Program-made: the position numbers and the translations under genes
From: Palsa-1033 sp963735455
GTDB taxonomy: Bacteria; Chloroflexota; Limnocylindria; Limnocylindrales; CSP1-4
Assembly (NCBI GenBank): GCA_963735455.1
Contig: CAVTKZ010000005.1
Location: 1-64,000 of the forward strand
Reading direction: 5' to 3'
DNA length: 64,000 nucleotides
Part shown: in pieces, positions 8,498 to 17,030 of the stretch
How positions within the stretch are numbered: position 1 is the stretch's first letter
How the letters are laid out: every line of letters begins with the position of its first letter
Notes under the pieces: model-generated
Seen by the model: only the letters and a program-made list of their open reading frames with translations
Told to the model about the DNA's origin: nothing
The model's database searches: none

Positions 8498-10198
8498 TCA
8501 GGGCGCCGGCAGGTAGACGGAGATCGTGCGGCCGGGTGCGGCCACGAACCGGAGACTGAGCTGGAAGCCGCCGGCCGGGACCGCCGCGGCCTCCGCGGGC
8601 CCGCCACAGTCGTCGATGAAGAGCGCGTCGCAGAGGGTCACGATCGCGCCGCCCGAGCCAAGGTCGGTCGCGGGCACGGCCCCGCTCGTCGCTCCGCTGC
8701 CGTCGCCCGAGGCCGCCGCCGCGCGGGTCCAGGTCGTTGGCGTATCCGTGGTCCCCGAGACCTGGGCGTGGAGCCAGACGAGCGGGAAGCCGTAGGCGTC
8801 CGGCGCCTTGAACGCCGGCAGGCTGCGCAGCTCGATCGGCCGGCCGCCCGTCGCCTGGAGGATTCGCTGGGCCGCGACCTCGGCGGCACTCCAGCCACCG
8901 TCCGGTGCCTGGGCCGGTCCGCCGATCGCCACGTTGAAGGCCAGCAGGGCGGCGACCGCGATGCCAAGCACGCCTCGAGCGAGGGTTCGGGTTGGGGGCG
9001 AGACGTTCGGCCGGGCCGCCATTCGCCACATTGCGGCGATCGTCACGCCCGCCGCGGCGAAGACAATCGGGTCGAGGAACGCGTGGTAGTGGTCGACCGG
9101 CAGCGCCGTCACCGTCGTCAGCGCCGCGACGCCGAAGCCGAGGAGAAGCCAGCCGAAGATGAGCGTGCCGGCGAGGAAGCGGACGCCGCTCCGCTCCGGC
9201 TCCGGAGCGACGCGCGTGCGCCAGGCCAGCCCGGCGACCAGGGCGACGCCAAGGACGATGCCGATCGCCAGGTGATCGGTCACCAGCCCGGCCAGCGGCC
9301 AGGCCAGGATCCGCAGGCCGACGAACAGCAACCGGGCGGGCAGGCTCAGGGCGACCGGCTGGCCGCCACCGGTCACGAAGGCGATAACGGAGCGGACCTC
9401 CGGGAAGCCGTTCCCCAGCTCATGGATGATCAGCGGGACGTAGGCCAGGACGATCACGCCGACCGCCACGATGCCGGCCCGTCGGAGATTGGCCCGCATG
9501 GTCGCGCTGGTGCTTCGGCGCAGGTCGAGCAGGTACCGTGCGACCAGCGGCGGGGCGAGGGCGATGCCCAGGACGTGGCACTGGACGGTGACGACGAGGC
9601 CGGCCGCGGCGACGACCCACCAGCGCCCGTGCCCGGTTCGGTGGGCCTGCCACGCCCCGGCCAGGGCGACCGACGCCGACAGGGCGATCAGGTTCGGGTT
9701 CCAGATCCCCGTCGACTCCGCGATCGCGCTCGCCGAGACCGCCATCAGCAGTCCGGCCACGAGGCCGGCGAGCGGGCCGCCGATCGAGCGGGCCAGCCAC
9801 CAGGTGACCCCGACGGCGGCCACTCCGGCCGCGGCGATCGCGCCGGCGATCACGACCGGGTCATTGCCCGAGATCCAGGCGAAGGGCGCCAGGAGGAAGT
9901 AGTAGAGGACGCCATGGTGGAGGTCGCCGATCGAGGTCGGCGGCCCGACGAGCGGGATCACGTGGTCGTAGACGAGGCGCCACAGGACCAGCATCTCGGT
10001 GCCCTGGTCCGCATCCCAGCCGGCGCGGCTGTCCAGCCCCGGCAGCCGCAGGAGCGCCGCGATGACCAGGACGCCGCCCAGGGCGAGCAGGTCCCCACCG
10101 GCCGGCGCCGCGGCACGAGGGGCGGCCACGGAGCCTTCGGCAGCCGCTGGGCCCGAGGCAGGCCCTGAACCTTGGGCGACCCGTTCGCCCGAGTTCAT
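8498..10198 (-). CDS. GT39-like (PMT/ArnT-type) membrane glycosyltransferase
   Basis: A 566-residue polytopic membrane protein. The start ATG lies inside the nfo stop codon (ATGA overlap), so it is translated with nfo. After a Pro/Ala-rich N-terminus of about 35 residues comes a first membrane segment, then DADQGTEMLVLWRLV, an acidic extracytoplasmic loop typical of GT-C enzymes, and LHHGVLYYFLLAPF. The C-terminal 150 residues are soluble and end with FVAAPGRTISVYLPAP. The family transfers sugars from polyprenyl-phosphate donors outside the membrane; the acceptor is unknown. Confidence 0.75.
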   Translation of the reverse strand: MNSGERVAQGSGPASGPAAAEGSVAAPRAAAPAGGDLLALGGVLVIAALLRLPGLDSRAGWDADQGTEMLVLWRLVYDHVIPLVGPPTSIGDLHHGVLYYFLLAPFAWISGNDPVVIAGAIAAAGVAAVGVTWWLARSIGGPLAGLVAGLLMAVSASAIAESTGIWNPNLIALSASVALAGAWQAHRTGHGRWWVVAAAGLVVTVQCHVLGIALAPPLVARYLLDLRRSTSATMRANLRRAGIVAVGVIVLAYVPLIIHELGNGFPEVRSVIAFVTGGGQPVALSLPARLLFVGLRILAWPLAGLVTDHLAIGIVLGVALVAGLAWRTRVAPEPERSGVRFLAGTLIFGWLLLGFGVAALTTVTALPVDHYHAFLDPIVFAAAGVTIAAMWRMAARPNVSPPTRTLARGVLGIAVAALLAFNVAIGGPAQAPDGGWSAAEVAAQRILQATGGRPIELRSLPAFKAPDAYGFPLVWLHAQVSGTTDTPTTWTRAAAASGDGSGATSGAVPATDLGSGGAIVTLCDALFIDDCGGPAEAAAVPAGGFQLSLRFVAAPGRTISVYLPAP

Positions 10199-11184
10199 CC
10201 GGCCAGCTCGCCGCTGCCGGGCTCGGCCGCCGGTTCGACGCTCGGCCCGGTCCGCGCCCGCGAGCCGGGCAGGTTCATCGCCTCGGGTGGCAGGATCCCC
10301 AGGGTCCGGCCCGCGGCCAGGTCCCGGGCCCGTTCGGCGTTGATCGCGTCGTAGCCCTCGTCCATGCCCGGTGTCTCGAGGTAGTAGGTCACCTGGCGCA
10401 GGTCGGGGTGCGTGAGGATCCGGCGCAGGCCTTCGGGCCCGATCGCCCCGGCACCGATGTGCTCGTGGCGGTCCATCCGCGAGCCCAGCTCGGACTTCGA
10501 GTCGTTCAGGTGGATCATCGCCAGGCGCTCGAGCCCGATCCGCTCGCCAAACTCGGCGACGAGGCGGTCCACGCCGGCGGCGGTGTCGATCGGGTGGCCG
10601 GCGCCCCACAGGTGGGCGGTGTCGAGGCAGATCGCGACTCGTTCGACGGCGACGCCCCGGGCGGCGATCGCGAGGAGGAGCGCCGCCAGTTCATTCACGT
10701 CGACGCCGATCCCGCCACCGCCGCCAGCCGTGTTCTCGAGGACGACCACGGCCGCCTCGGGCCCAGCCGGGATGTCACCGACGGCGATCGCAACCCCGCT
10801 CGCGATCCGCTCGATCCCGACTTCCAGCCCGCTGCCCTTGTGGGAGCCGGTGTGGACGTTGACGTAGCGGGCGCCGAACGTCGGCGCGACGGTCAGCTCG
10901 TGCCGGAGCACGTCAACGGATTTCTGGAAGAACGGCTCATCGGGCCCGGCGAGGTTGACGAGATACGGTGCGTGGATGGCCAGGGGGCCCAGCCCGACCG
11001 CATCGACTCGTGCCCGGAAGGCGCCCAGCTCGCGCGGCGGCTCCGATCGCCGGCGCCAGGCCGTCGGGTTGTCGCTGAAGATCTGGAGCGTATCCAGGCC
11101 GATCGCCTGGGCCCGATTGACCGCCGCGACCATCCCGCCCCCAAGCGGCAGATGGGCGCCGAGCCGGCGGCCGTCGGGAAGCAT
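10195..11184 (-). CDS. nfo: Deoxyribonuclease IV (AP endonuclease, Nfo family)
   Basis: A base-excision repair endonuclease that cleaves 5' of abasic sites using three zinc ions. 329 residues from ATG 11184; the much longer open frame upstream is a shadow. Motifs in order: LGAHLPLGGGM, IFSDNPTAW, IHAPYLVNLA, NVHTGSHKG, VVLENTAGGGG, ICLDTAHLWGAG, IHLNDSKSELGSRMDRHEHI and YLETPGMDEGYD, which together supply the His, Glu and Asp metal ligands. The last 35 residues are an extra Pro/Gly-rich tail. A TACGAT hexamer lies 6 bases upstream of the start (11191-11196), consistent with a leaderless transcript. Confidence 0.95.
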   Translation of the reverse strand: MLPDGRRLGAHLPLGGGMVAAVNRAQAIGLDTLQIFSDNPTAWRRRSEPPRELGAFRARVDAVGLGPLAIHAPYLVNLAGPDEPFFQKSVDVLRHELTVAPTFGARYVNVHTGSHKGSGLEVGIERIASGVAIAVGDIPAGPEAAVVVLENTAGGGGGIGVDVNELAALLLAIAARGVAVERVAICLDTAHLWGAGHPIDTAAGVDRLVAEFGERIGLERLAMIHLNDSKSELGSRMDRHEHIGAGAIGPEGLRRILTHPDLRQVTYYLETPGMDEGYDAINAERARDLAAGRTLGILPPEAMNLPGSRARTGPSVEPAAEPGSGELAG

Positions 11185-11190
11185 GGCCGC

Positions 11191-11207
11191 ATCGTAGCCG
11201 GTAGGCT
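11191..11207. promoter_or_regulatory. Divergent -10 elements for nfo and the DUF2087 gene
   Basis: On the minus strand TACGAT (11191-11196) lies 6 bases before the nfo ATG; on the plus strand TAGGCT (11202-11207) lies 6 bases before the ATG at 11214. The two genes are only 29 bases apart, so both promoters must overlap the opposite gene's start. No good -35 was found. Confidence 0.45.
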
Positions 11208-11213
11208 CTGGCG

Positions 11214-11516
11214 ATGGACCCCGGCCCCGATCGCGATCCCGGCCCCGCTGGCGATCCCGATCCCGAGGCCAAGCGGCTGATCGCGACGTTCTTTCGCGAC
11301 GGACGGCTCGTGTCGATCCCGGCCCGCCAGGGCAAGCGGCTGGTGATCCTGCGCGAGCTCCGCGAACGATGCTTTGCCGAGGATCGCGACTATCCGGAGA
11401 AGGAGGTGAACATGCGCCTGGCGCTCGTCCACCCCGACGTCGCCGCGTTGCGCCGCTATCTCGTCGACGCGAGGCTGATGTCACGGTCGAACGGGGTGTA
11501 TCGGCGCATGATGTAG
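11214..11516 (+). CDS. DUF2087 domain-containing protein
   Basis: A 100-residue protein covering one DUF2087 domain after a Pro/Asp-rich leader of about 18 residues. The conserved pattern is clear: FFRDGRLVSIPARQGKRLVI, then YPEKEVNMRL, DVAALRRYLVD and RSNGVYRRM. In other bacteria this domain follows ArsR-type or other regulators, and it may bind nucleic acid; there is no HTH here. The next gene starts 2 bases after the stop. Confidence 0.85.
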   Translation: MDPGPDRDPGPAGDPDPEAKRLIATFFRDGRLVSIPARQGKRLVILRELRERCFAEDRDYPEKEVNMRLALVHPDVAALRRYLVDARLMSRSNGVYRRMM

Positions 11517-11518
11517 GC

Positions 11519-12385
11519 ATGCCCCGTCTCCAGGCCAAGAGCTTCGACCAGCCCGACGCGCTGCGCAGCATGCCTGGGCTGCGGGTCGAGACGGTCGGCC
11601 TGGACGAGGCCACGATCGGCCACTGCACGTTCGATCCCGGCTGGCGCTGGTCGACCGTCATGGCCCCGATGGTCGGCACACCCAGCTGCCCGATCCGCCA
11701 CGTCGGGTACACGATGTCCGGCCGGCTCCGGGTCGTGATGGACGACGGTGAGACGCTCGACATCGTGACCAACGAGGTGTTCGAGATCCCGGCCGGCCAC
11801 GACAAGTGGGTGCTGGGCGATGAGCCGTGGGTCGCCATCGAGTGGGGGGCCAGCAGCCGAGCGATGGTCGTCGCGATGAACGAGACGGTCGAGCGATCGC
11901 TGGCGACCGTGATGTTCACCGACATCGTCGACTCGACCGCGATCCTCGAGCGGCTGGGCGACAACGCCTGGCACGACTTGCTGATCGCCCACAACGCGCT
12001 GATGCGCAACGAGCTGAACGTGTTTCGCGGGCGCGAGATGAAGACCACCGGCGACGGCTTCCTGGCCGTCTTCGACAGCGCCACGCGGTCCGTCCGCTGT
12101 GCCGCTGCGATGGTCCGCTCGGCTCGGAGCATCAACCTCCCGATTCGGGTCGGGCTGCACACCGGCGAAGTCGAGTTCGTGGGCGGTGACGTGCGCGGGA
12201 TCGCCGTCCATGCCGCGGCCCGGGTGATGGCCCTGGCCGGCCCGAACGAGGTCATGGTCTCGTCCACGACGAGCGGCCTGATCGAGGGCTCCGACCTGCT
12301 CCTCGAAGATGCCGGCCAGCATGAGCTCAAGGGCCTCTCCGGCGCCCGCCAGGTCTTCCGGCTGCTGGACTCGTCCGGGGCCTGA
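11519..12385 (+). CDS. Cupin-class III adenylate/guanylate cyclase fusion
   Basis: A 288-residue soluble protein. Residues 1-115 form a cupin-like barrel (IRHVGYTMSGRLRVVMDDGE, then EVFEIPAGHDKWVLGDEP). Residues 122-285 form a class III nucleotide cyclase catalytic domain (LATVMFTDIVDSTAILERLG; MKTTGDGFLAVF; RVGLHTGEV). Both metal-binding Asp (FTDIV and TGDGF) are present. The usual VNxAAR motif reads VHAAARV, so the transition-state Asn is His while Arg is kept. A ligand-sensing cupin controlling cNMP synthesis is an inference. It is co-transcribed with the DUF2087 gene, 2 bases apart. Confidence 0.85.
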   Translation: MPRLQAKSFDQPDALRSMPGLRVETVGLDEATIGHCTFDPGWRWSTVMAPMVGTPSCPIRHVGYTMSGRLRVVMDDGETLDIVTNEVFEIPAGHDKWVLGDEPWVAIEWGASSRAMVVAMNETVERSLATVMFTDIVDSTAILERLGDNAWHDLLIAHNALMRNELNVFRGREMKTTGDGFLAVFDSATRSVRCAAAMVRSARSINLPIRVGLHTGEVEFVGGDVRGIAVHAAARVMALAGPNEVMVSSTTSGLIEGSDLLLEDAGQHELKGLSGARQVFRLLDSSGA

Positions 12386-12391
12386 TCCCGG

Positions 12392-13078
12392 TCATCGCTC
12401 GCGGGCCACGGTCAGGGCCGAGACCCCGACCGCCCCGGCCTCCAGGAGCGGCGCGGCGCAGGCGACCAGGGTCGAACCGGTCGTGACCACGTCGTCGACC
12501 AGCACGATCCAGCGCCCCTCAAGCGGCCGCACCCCGAGGGCGCCGGGAACCAGCCCGAATGCCCCGGCCACGTTGCCCGCTCGCGAGCCGCGATCGAGGT
12601 CGAACTGGCGGGCGGTGGCCCGCTTGCGCTCCAGGATCGCGGCCCATGGCAGCCCGAGCTCACCCGCGGCGACCGCGGCCAGGAGGACGGCCTGATCGAA
12701 GCCACGCTCACGTGCCCGGGAGGCATGGATCGGCACCGGCACGACGAGGTCGCCACCCGCCGCCGCGTGGCGCCAGCGGCTCGCCATGGCCTGTCCGAGC
12801 GGTTCCGCGAGGCGCCGCTCGCCGGCGTACTTCAAGGCGTGGAGCGCAGCCCGTACCGGGCCGCTGAATGGGGCGCACCACTCGACCTGGAGGAGGGGCG
12901 CCGGGATCTCCGCGATCAGCCCGATCGCAACCCCACCCGGCCGCTCCAGCCCACGCTCCAGGGCCGGCCGGCAGGAGGCGCAGAAGTGGTCGCCCTCGCG
13001 GCCGCAGCCGACGCACGTCGGCGGCAGGGCGAGATCGAGCGCCCGCTCGACCGCCGTCCGGATCCCGGTTGTCACCAC
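12392..13078 (-). CDS. comF: ComF-family amidophosphoribosyltransferase-like protein
   Basis: 228 residues from GTG 13078. The N-terminus has a zinc-finger-like cluster CVGCGREGDHFCASC; the C-terminal type I phosphoribosyltransferase domain carries the PRPP loop WIVLVDDVVTTGSTLVAC. ComFC/GntX homologues act in DNA uptake and are needed for natural transformation in several bacteria. The gene follows the Tad pilus genes on the same strand, a common association with DNA uptake machinery, with the DUF192 gene between them. It converges with the cupin-cyclase gene 6 bases away. Confidence 0.9.
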   Translation of the reverse strand: MVTTGIRTAVERALDLALPPTCVGCGREGDHFCASCRPALERGLERPGGVAIGLIAEIPAPLLQVEWCAPFSGPVRAALHALKYAGERRLAEPLGQAMASRWRHAAAGGDLVVPVPIHASRARERGFDQAVLLAAVAAGELGLPWAAILERKRATARQFDLDRGSRAGNVAGAFGLVPGALGVRPLEGRWIVLVDDVVTTGSTLVACAAPLLEAGAVGVSALTVARER

Positions 13079-13129
13079 AGCCGGATCATGCCCGGCGGCG
13101 CTTAGCTGCCCCGCATCAGGGCCGGAGGC

Positions 13130-13492
13130 TCAGGCGAAGGTCAGGAAGTCTCCCACGACGGTGCCGCTCCGCTCGATCGTGCCGACGGGCAGCTCGAGGG
13201 TGCCGTTCGCGCCGCGGACCAGCCATACGACACCGCGCCAGGGCGGCAGCGCGCGGCGGACCGCCAGGACCTCGCGGCTGCCATCGGCTTCGGGCTTGCC
13301 CACGAAGATCGCGTCGATCGCGAAGCGCATGAACATCATGTGGATCCCGTTGCTGCCCGGCAGCCACAGGCCGGCCCCGTCGGCGAGCCCGGCCCGGCCC
13401 ATCAGGCCCATGAACTTGGCCCACAGGGAATCGGCCGACTCGAGCTGCTCCGCGAGGACCGTGCCTCGCTCGACGTTGCGGACGCGCTTCAT
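13130..13492 (-). CDS. DUF192 family protein
   Basis: 120 residues from ATG 13492 (a TTG at 13501 is less likely). The DUF192 fold is recognised by RGTVLAEQLESADSLWAKFM, GLMGRAGLADGAGLWL, GIHMMFMRFAIDAIFV and VVWLVRGANGTLELPVGT. Unlike many family members it has no signal peptide, so it is probably cytoplasmic. Function is unknown for the family. It lies between tadC and comF on the same strand. Confidence 0.85.
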   Translation of the reverse strand: MKRVRNVERGTVLAEQLESADSLWAKFMGLMGRAGLADGAGLWLPGSNGIHMMFMRFAIDAIFVGKPEADGSREVLAVRRALPPWRGVVWLVRGANGTLELPVGTIERSGTVVGDFLTFA

Positions 13493-13585
13493 CTCAGACA
13501 ACCGAGCGACAACGGGCAGCGGACCAAGGGCGCAGGCGCGGTCCCGGTCGGCTGAGCCGACCCGCGAATCGCGCCGTCGCGCCGG

Positions 13586-14515
13586 TCAGGCCTTGAGGTT
13601 CTTGACGATCAGGATGATGGCCGGTCCGAGGATGACGATGAACAGCGACGGGAAGATGCACCCGACGAGCGGGAAGAGCATCTTGATCGGCGCCTTGGCC
13701 GCCTGTTCCTCGGCTCGCTGGCGACGCTCGATCCGGAGCTGCTCGGACTGGACCTGGAGCACCTTCGAGATCGACACGCCGAGCGTCTCGGCCTGGATGA
13801 TCGCGCCGATGAAGTTGGTCAGCGGCGGGACTTCCGTGCGGGGGATGATGTCGCGCAGCGCTTCCCGGCGGGTCTTGCCGACGCGAACCTCGGCCAGCGC
13901 CCGGCGGAACTCGTCGGACAGCGGGCCCTTGAGCTTCTCGACCACCTTGGCCAGCGCCGCGTCGAAGCCGAGGCCGGCCCGGACCGAGATGGTCAGCAGG
14001 TCGAGGGTATCCGGGATCATCAGCAGGATGGCCTTCTGGCGGGCCTTGATCCGCCGACCGAGCCAGAACTCCGGCGCGATGTAGCCGATCACGACGCCCA
14101 GCAAGGACATCCCCGCGCCGAGCAGGAACTGCATCCCGAGGATGTTGACCACGGCGAAGAGCAGGAAGAAGACGATCCCGAAGATGATCGCCACGACCGC
14201 CTTGATCCCCAGCCAGTCGGCCACCCGCAGGTCGCCGGGATTGCCGGCCAGGGCCAGGCTCTTCTCGGTCCGATCGGCGAACGACGTGCTGGTGATCCGG
14301 GCGACCGAGCCGGACAGACGGGCGGCGAGGGGCCGCAGCGTCCGCTCGAGGAACGGCGCCTGGAGCTCGAGCTCCTCCAGGTTCTTGGCCTGCATGGTGC
14401 CGAGCTGGGTGAGCCGGGCCTGAACCGGGTCGACCGTGCGACCACTTGTCAGTCCGGCGACGATGAGCAGGATGGCCCCCGCGGCTGCCGCGGCGACCAG
14501 GATGACAGGCAACAT
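13586..14515 (-). CDS. tadC: Tad pilus inner-membrane platform protein TadC
   Basis: A 309-residue membrane protein of the type II secretion F (GspF) family and the second subunit of the Tad platform. An N-terminal membrane anchor (VILVAAAAAGAILLIVAGL) is followed by a soluble region, two membrane segments around residues 120-165, the T2SSF domain (PDTLDLLTISVRAGLGFDAA, then GAIIQAETLGVSISKVLQVQ) and a final membrane segment. The start lies 2 bases after the tadB stop, as expected for subunits translated together. Confidence 0.93.
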   Translation of the reverse strand: MLPVILVAAAAAGAILLIVAGLTSGRTVDPVQARLTQLGTMQAKNLEELELQAPFLERTLRPLAARLSGSVARITSTSFADRTEKSLALAGNPGDLRVADWLGIKAVVAIIFGIVFFLLFAVVNILGMQFLLGAGMSLLGVVIGYIAPEFWLGRRIKARQKAILLMIPDTLDLLTISVRAGLGFDAALAKVVEKLKGPLSDEFRRALAEVRVGKTRREALRDIIPRTEVPPLTNFIGAIIQAETLGVSISKVLQVQSEQLRIERRQRAEEQAAKAPIKMLFPLVGCIFPSLFIVILGPAIILIVKNLKA

Positions 14516-14517
14516 GA

Positions 14518-15522
14518 TCAGACTTCGATGTCGACGATTTTGCGGATGAACATGAAGCCCATGAACATCATGAAACCCCCGAAGATCAGGATGATGACAC
14601 CGGCCGGCAGGCCGGCAATGTTGACCGAGTCGTCGAACATCGGGGCCATGAAGCCGGGTGCGGCGATGAACAGGAAGCCGGCCAGGCCGATCGGCAGGAA
14701 GCCGACGACGTAGCCCGACAGGCGCTGCTGGGCGGTCAGGGTGCGGATCTCGCCCTTGATCCTGACCCGCTCGCGGATCGTGTAGGCGATCGAGTCGAGG
14801 ATCTCGGCCAGGTTGCCGCCCACGTTGTGCTGGATCGAGATGGCCGTGGCCATCAGCTCGAGGTCATCGGACCGGACCCGCCGGACCATGTTCTCGAGGG
14901 CCTCGTCGAAGGCCAGCCCCAGGTTCACTTCCCGGATCACCCGGGCGAACTCGGTCGAGACCGGCGGCCGCGCTTCGCGGACGACCAGCTCGATGGCCTG
15001 CAGGAACGACGAACCGGCGCGCAGGCCGTTGGCGATCAGGGTGATCGTGTCGGGCAGCTGCTTGTTGAACTGGTTGAGGCGGCTGCTGCGCCGCCGGGCG
15101 AGCCAGAAGCGGGGGATGGCGAAGCCGATCAGGCCGCCGATCAGGAGCAGGAACGGGTTGCCCAGGGCGGGCAGGACAAACGAGCCGGCCAGCATGATCG
15201 CGGGCACCGCGAGAGTGGTCCCGATCCAGATCATGAAGTACTCGCTGATCTTGAGGTGGAGGTCCGCCCGGGCGATGTCGCGGGCCAGGTTGGCCCCGAA
15301 GTCGCGCTGCTCGACCACCCGGTTGAGGTTGGCCAGGGCCACGCTCTGGTTGATCATGTCGCCGATCCCGCCGGCACCGGCAGCCTTGGCGTCGGGCTTG
15401 CCGGACGCATAGCGTTCCAGCCGGGCGCTGACGCCTGAACCGCCGCCGGACGTCGCCAGGCCGAGGGCAATCAGGATGACTGCCCCCGCGGCAACGATCG
15501 CGACGATCAAGCTGGTCTGCAT
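14518..15522 (-). CDS. tadB: Tad pilus inner-membrane platform protein TadB
   Basis: A 334-residue T2SSF-family membrane protein, partner of TadC and docking site for the CpaF ATPase. Key regions: an N-terminal anchor, the T2SSF domain (LPDTITLIANGLRAGSSFLQ; MATAISIQHNVGGNLAEILD) and three C-terminal membrane segments (FMAPMFDDSVNIAGLPAGVI precedes the last). GGAGAG at about 8 bases upstream of ATG 15522 is a good ribosome binding site. Length and topology are ordinary for the family. Confidence 0.94.
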   Translation of the reverse strand: MQTSLIVAIVAAGAVILIALGLATSGGGSGVSARLERYASGKPDAKAAGAGGIGDMINQSVALANLNRVVEQRDFGANLARDIARADLHLKISEYFMIWIGTTLAVPAIMLAGSFVLPALGNPFLLLIGGLIGFAIPRFWLARRRSSRLNQFNKQLPDTITLIANGLRAGSSFLQAIELVVREARPPVSTEFARVIREVNLGLAFDEALENMVRRVRSDDLELMATAISIQHNVGGNLAEILDSIAYTIRERVRIKGEIRTLTAQQRLSGYVVGFLPIGLAGFLFIAAPGFMAPMFDDSVNIAGLPAGVIILIFGGFMMFMGFMFIRKIVDIEV

Positions 15523-15544
15523 CGAATCTCTCCTGTCCCGTCCG

Positions 15545-16963
15545 CTAGTACGAGAAGCCGAACAGGCCCGGAGGCAGGGCGATCCCCATCACCTCGAACT
15601 TCTCGACGAACTTCGGCCGGATCCCGGTCGGCTTGAGCCGGCCCATGATCTTGCCTTCGACAATGCCGGTCTGCTCGAACACGAAGACATCCTGCATCAC
15701 GATCACGTCACCTTCCATCCCCTGGATCTCGGTGATGTTCACGATCTTGCGGGTGCCGTCCTTGAGCCGGCTCTGCTGGACGATCAGGTCGACGGCCGAG
15801 GCGACCTGCTCGCGGATCGCCCGGAGGGGCAGGTCCACGCCGGCCATCAGGACCATCGTCTCGAGCCGGGACAGCATGTCCCGGGGCGAGTTGGCGTGGC
15901 CGGTCGACATCGAGCCGTCGTGGCCGGTGTTCATGGCCTGGAGCATGTCGAGCGCCTCGCCCGAACGGCACTCCCCGACGATGATCCGGTCGGGCCGCAT
16001 CCGGAGGGCGTTCCGGACGAGCTCCCGGATCGGGACCGCGCCCTTGCCCTCGATGTTCGGAGGCCGCGACTCGAGGGTCACGACGTGCTCCTGGCGAAGC
16101 TGCAGCTCGGCCGCGTCCTCGATCGTGACGATCCGCTCATCGTTGGGGATGAACGACGACAGCACGTTGAGGGTGGTGGTCTTGCCCGAGCCGGTGCCGC
16201 CCGACACGAAGATGTTCAGGCGGGCCTCGACGCAGGCCTTGAGGAAGTCGAACATCTCGGGGGTGGCGGTGCCGAAGCGGACCAGGTCGTCGACCGTGAA
16301 CGGCGACGCCGAGAACTTCCGGATGGTGATGACTGGCCCGACCAGTGACAGCGGTGGGATGATCGCGTTCACCCGGGAGCCATCGGTCAGGCGGGCGTCG
16401 ACCATCGGCGACGACTCGTCGACGCGACGACCGATCGGGGCGATGATCCGGTCGATGATCCGCATCACGTGGTCGTCGTTCTGGAAGACCACGTTGGTCA
16501 GCTCCAGCTTGCCCGAGCGCTCGATGTAGACCTGGCGCGGGCCGTTGACCATGATCTCGGTGATGCTCTCGTCGCGCAGGAGCGGCTCGAGCGGACCGAG
16601 GCCGATGATCTCATCGGTGATCTGCTCCAGCATCCGGACGCGCTCGGCCCGGGTCAGGGCGAGGCCTTCCTCGTCGATGACCTTGCCGAAGATCTCCTCG
16701 ATCTGGCGCCGGACCTCGACCTGGTTGGACAGGTCGAGCTTGGGATCCAGGTCCTGGATCACCCGGCTCTGGATCCGGAACTTGACGTCCCGGAAGGATT
16801 CCCGAACTGGGCCCTGGGACGACATGAGTCGCTGGGCCGGCGTCGCCGGTGGCTGCCCGGGAGCTCCGGGCCCGCCGCCAGTCGGCACCGGGGCATTGCC
16901 CGGTGCCGCGCCGGGACCACTCGTCCCGGGTCGAGCACTCTCGATCCGCTTCAGCAGGGACAT
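15545..16963 (-). CDS. cpaF: Tad pilus assembly ATPase TadA/CpaF
   Basis: A 472-residue secretion ATPase that powers pilin extrusion. After a disordered Pro/Gly-rich 50-residue N-terminus come the N-terminal domain and a RecA-like core with Walker A GGTGSGKTTTLNVL, Asp box ERIVTIEDAAELQL, Walker B RMRPDRIIVGECRSGEA, and the His box DGSMSTGHANSPRD. All catalytic residues are present. It lies between cpaE and tadB on the same strand; 65 bases with a direct repeat separate it from cpaE. Confidence 0.96.
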   Translation of the reverse strand: MSLLKRIESARPGTSGPGAAPGNAPVPTGGGPGAPGQPPATPAQRLMSSQGPVRESFRDVKFRIQSRVIQDLDPKLDLSNQVEVRRQIEEIFGKVIDEEGLALTRAERVRMLEQITDEIIGLGPLEPLLRDESITEIMVNGPRQVYIERSGKLELTNVVFQNDDHVMRIIDRIIAPIGRRVDESSPMVDARLTDGSRVNAIIPPLSLVGPVITIRKFSASPFTVDDLVRFGTATPEMFDFLKACVEARLNIFVSGGTGSGKTTTLNVLSSFIPNDERIVTIEDAAELQLRQEHVVTLESRPPNIEGKGAVPIRELVRNALRMRPDRIIVGECRSGEALDMLQAMNTGHDGSMSTGHANSPRDMLSRLETMVLMAGVDLPLRAIREQVASAVDLIVQQSRLKDGTRKIVNITEIQGMEGDVIVMQDVFVFEQTGIVEGKIMGRLKPTGIRPKFVEKFEVMGIALPPGLFGFSY

Positions 16964-16980
16964 CCCCTACACCCCTTCCC

Positions 16981-17030
16981 GCCCAATCGGGCCGATAATT
17001 GCTGCTTGCCCAACCGGGCTGATGATTGCT
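16981..17030. repeat. Imperfect 23-bp direct repeat between cpaE and cpaF
   Basis: Two 23-base copies (16981-17003 and 17008-17030) with a 4-base spacer differ at three positions, all transitions. Each copy contains a small palindrome (CCCAATCGGG; GCCCAACCGGGC). The second copy runs into the cpaE stop codon. A role in mRNA processing or differential expression of cpaE and cpaF is possible but unproven. Confidence 0.5.

Noticed and set aside
8768..10168. Long plus-strand open frame opposite the GT39 gene
   Set aside because: Same shadow composition; the minus-strand protein has clear membrane segments and family motifs.
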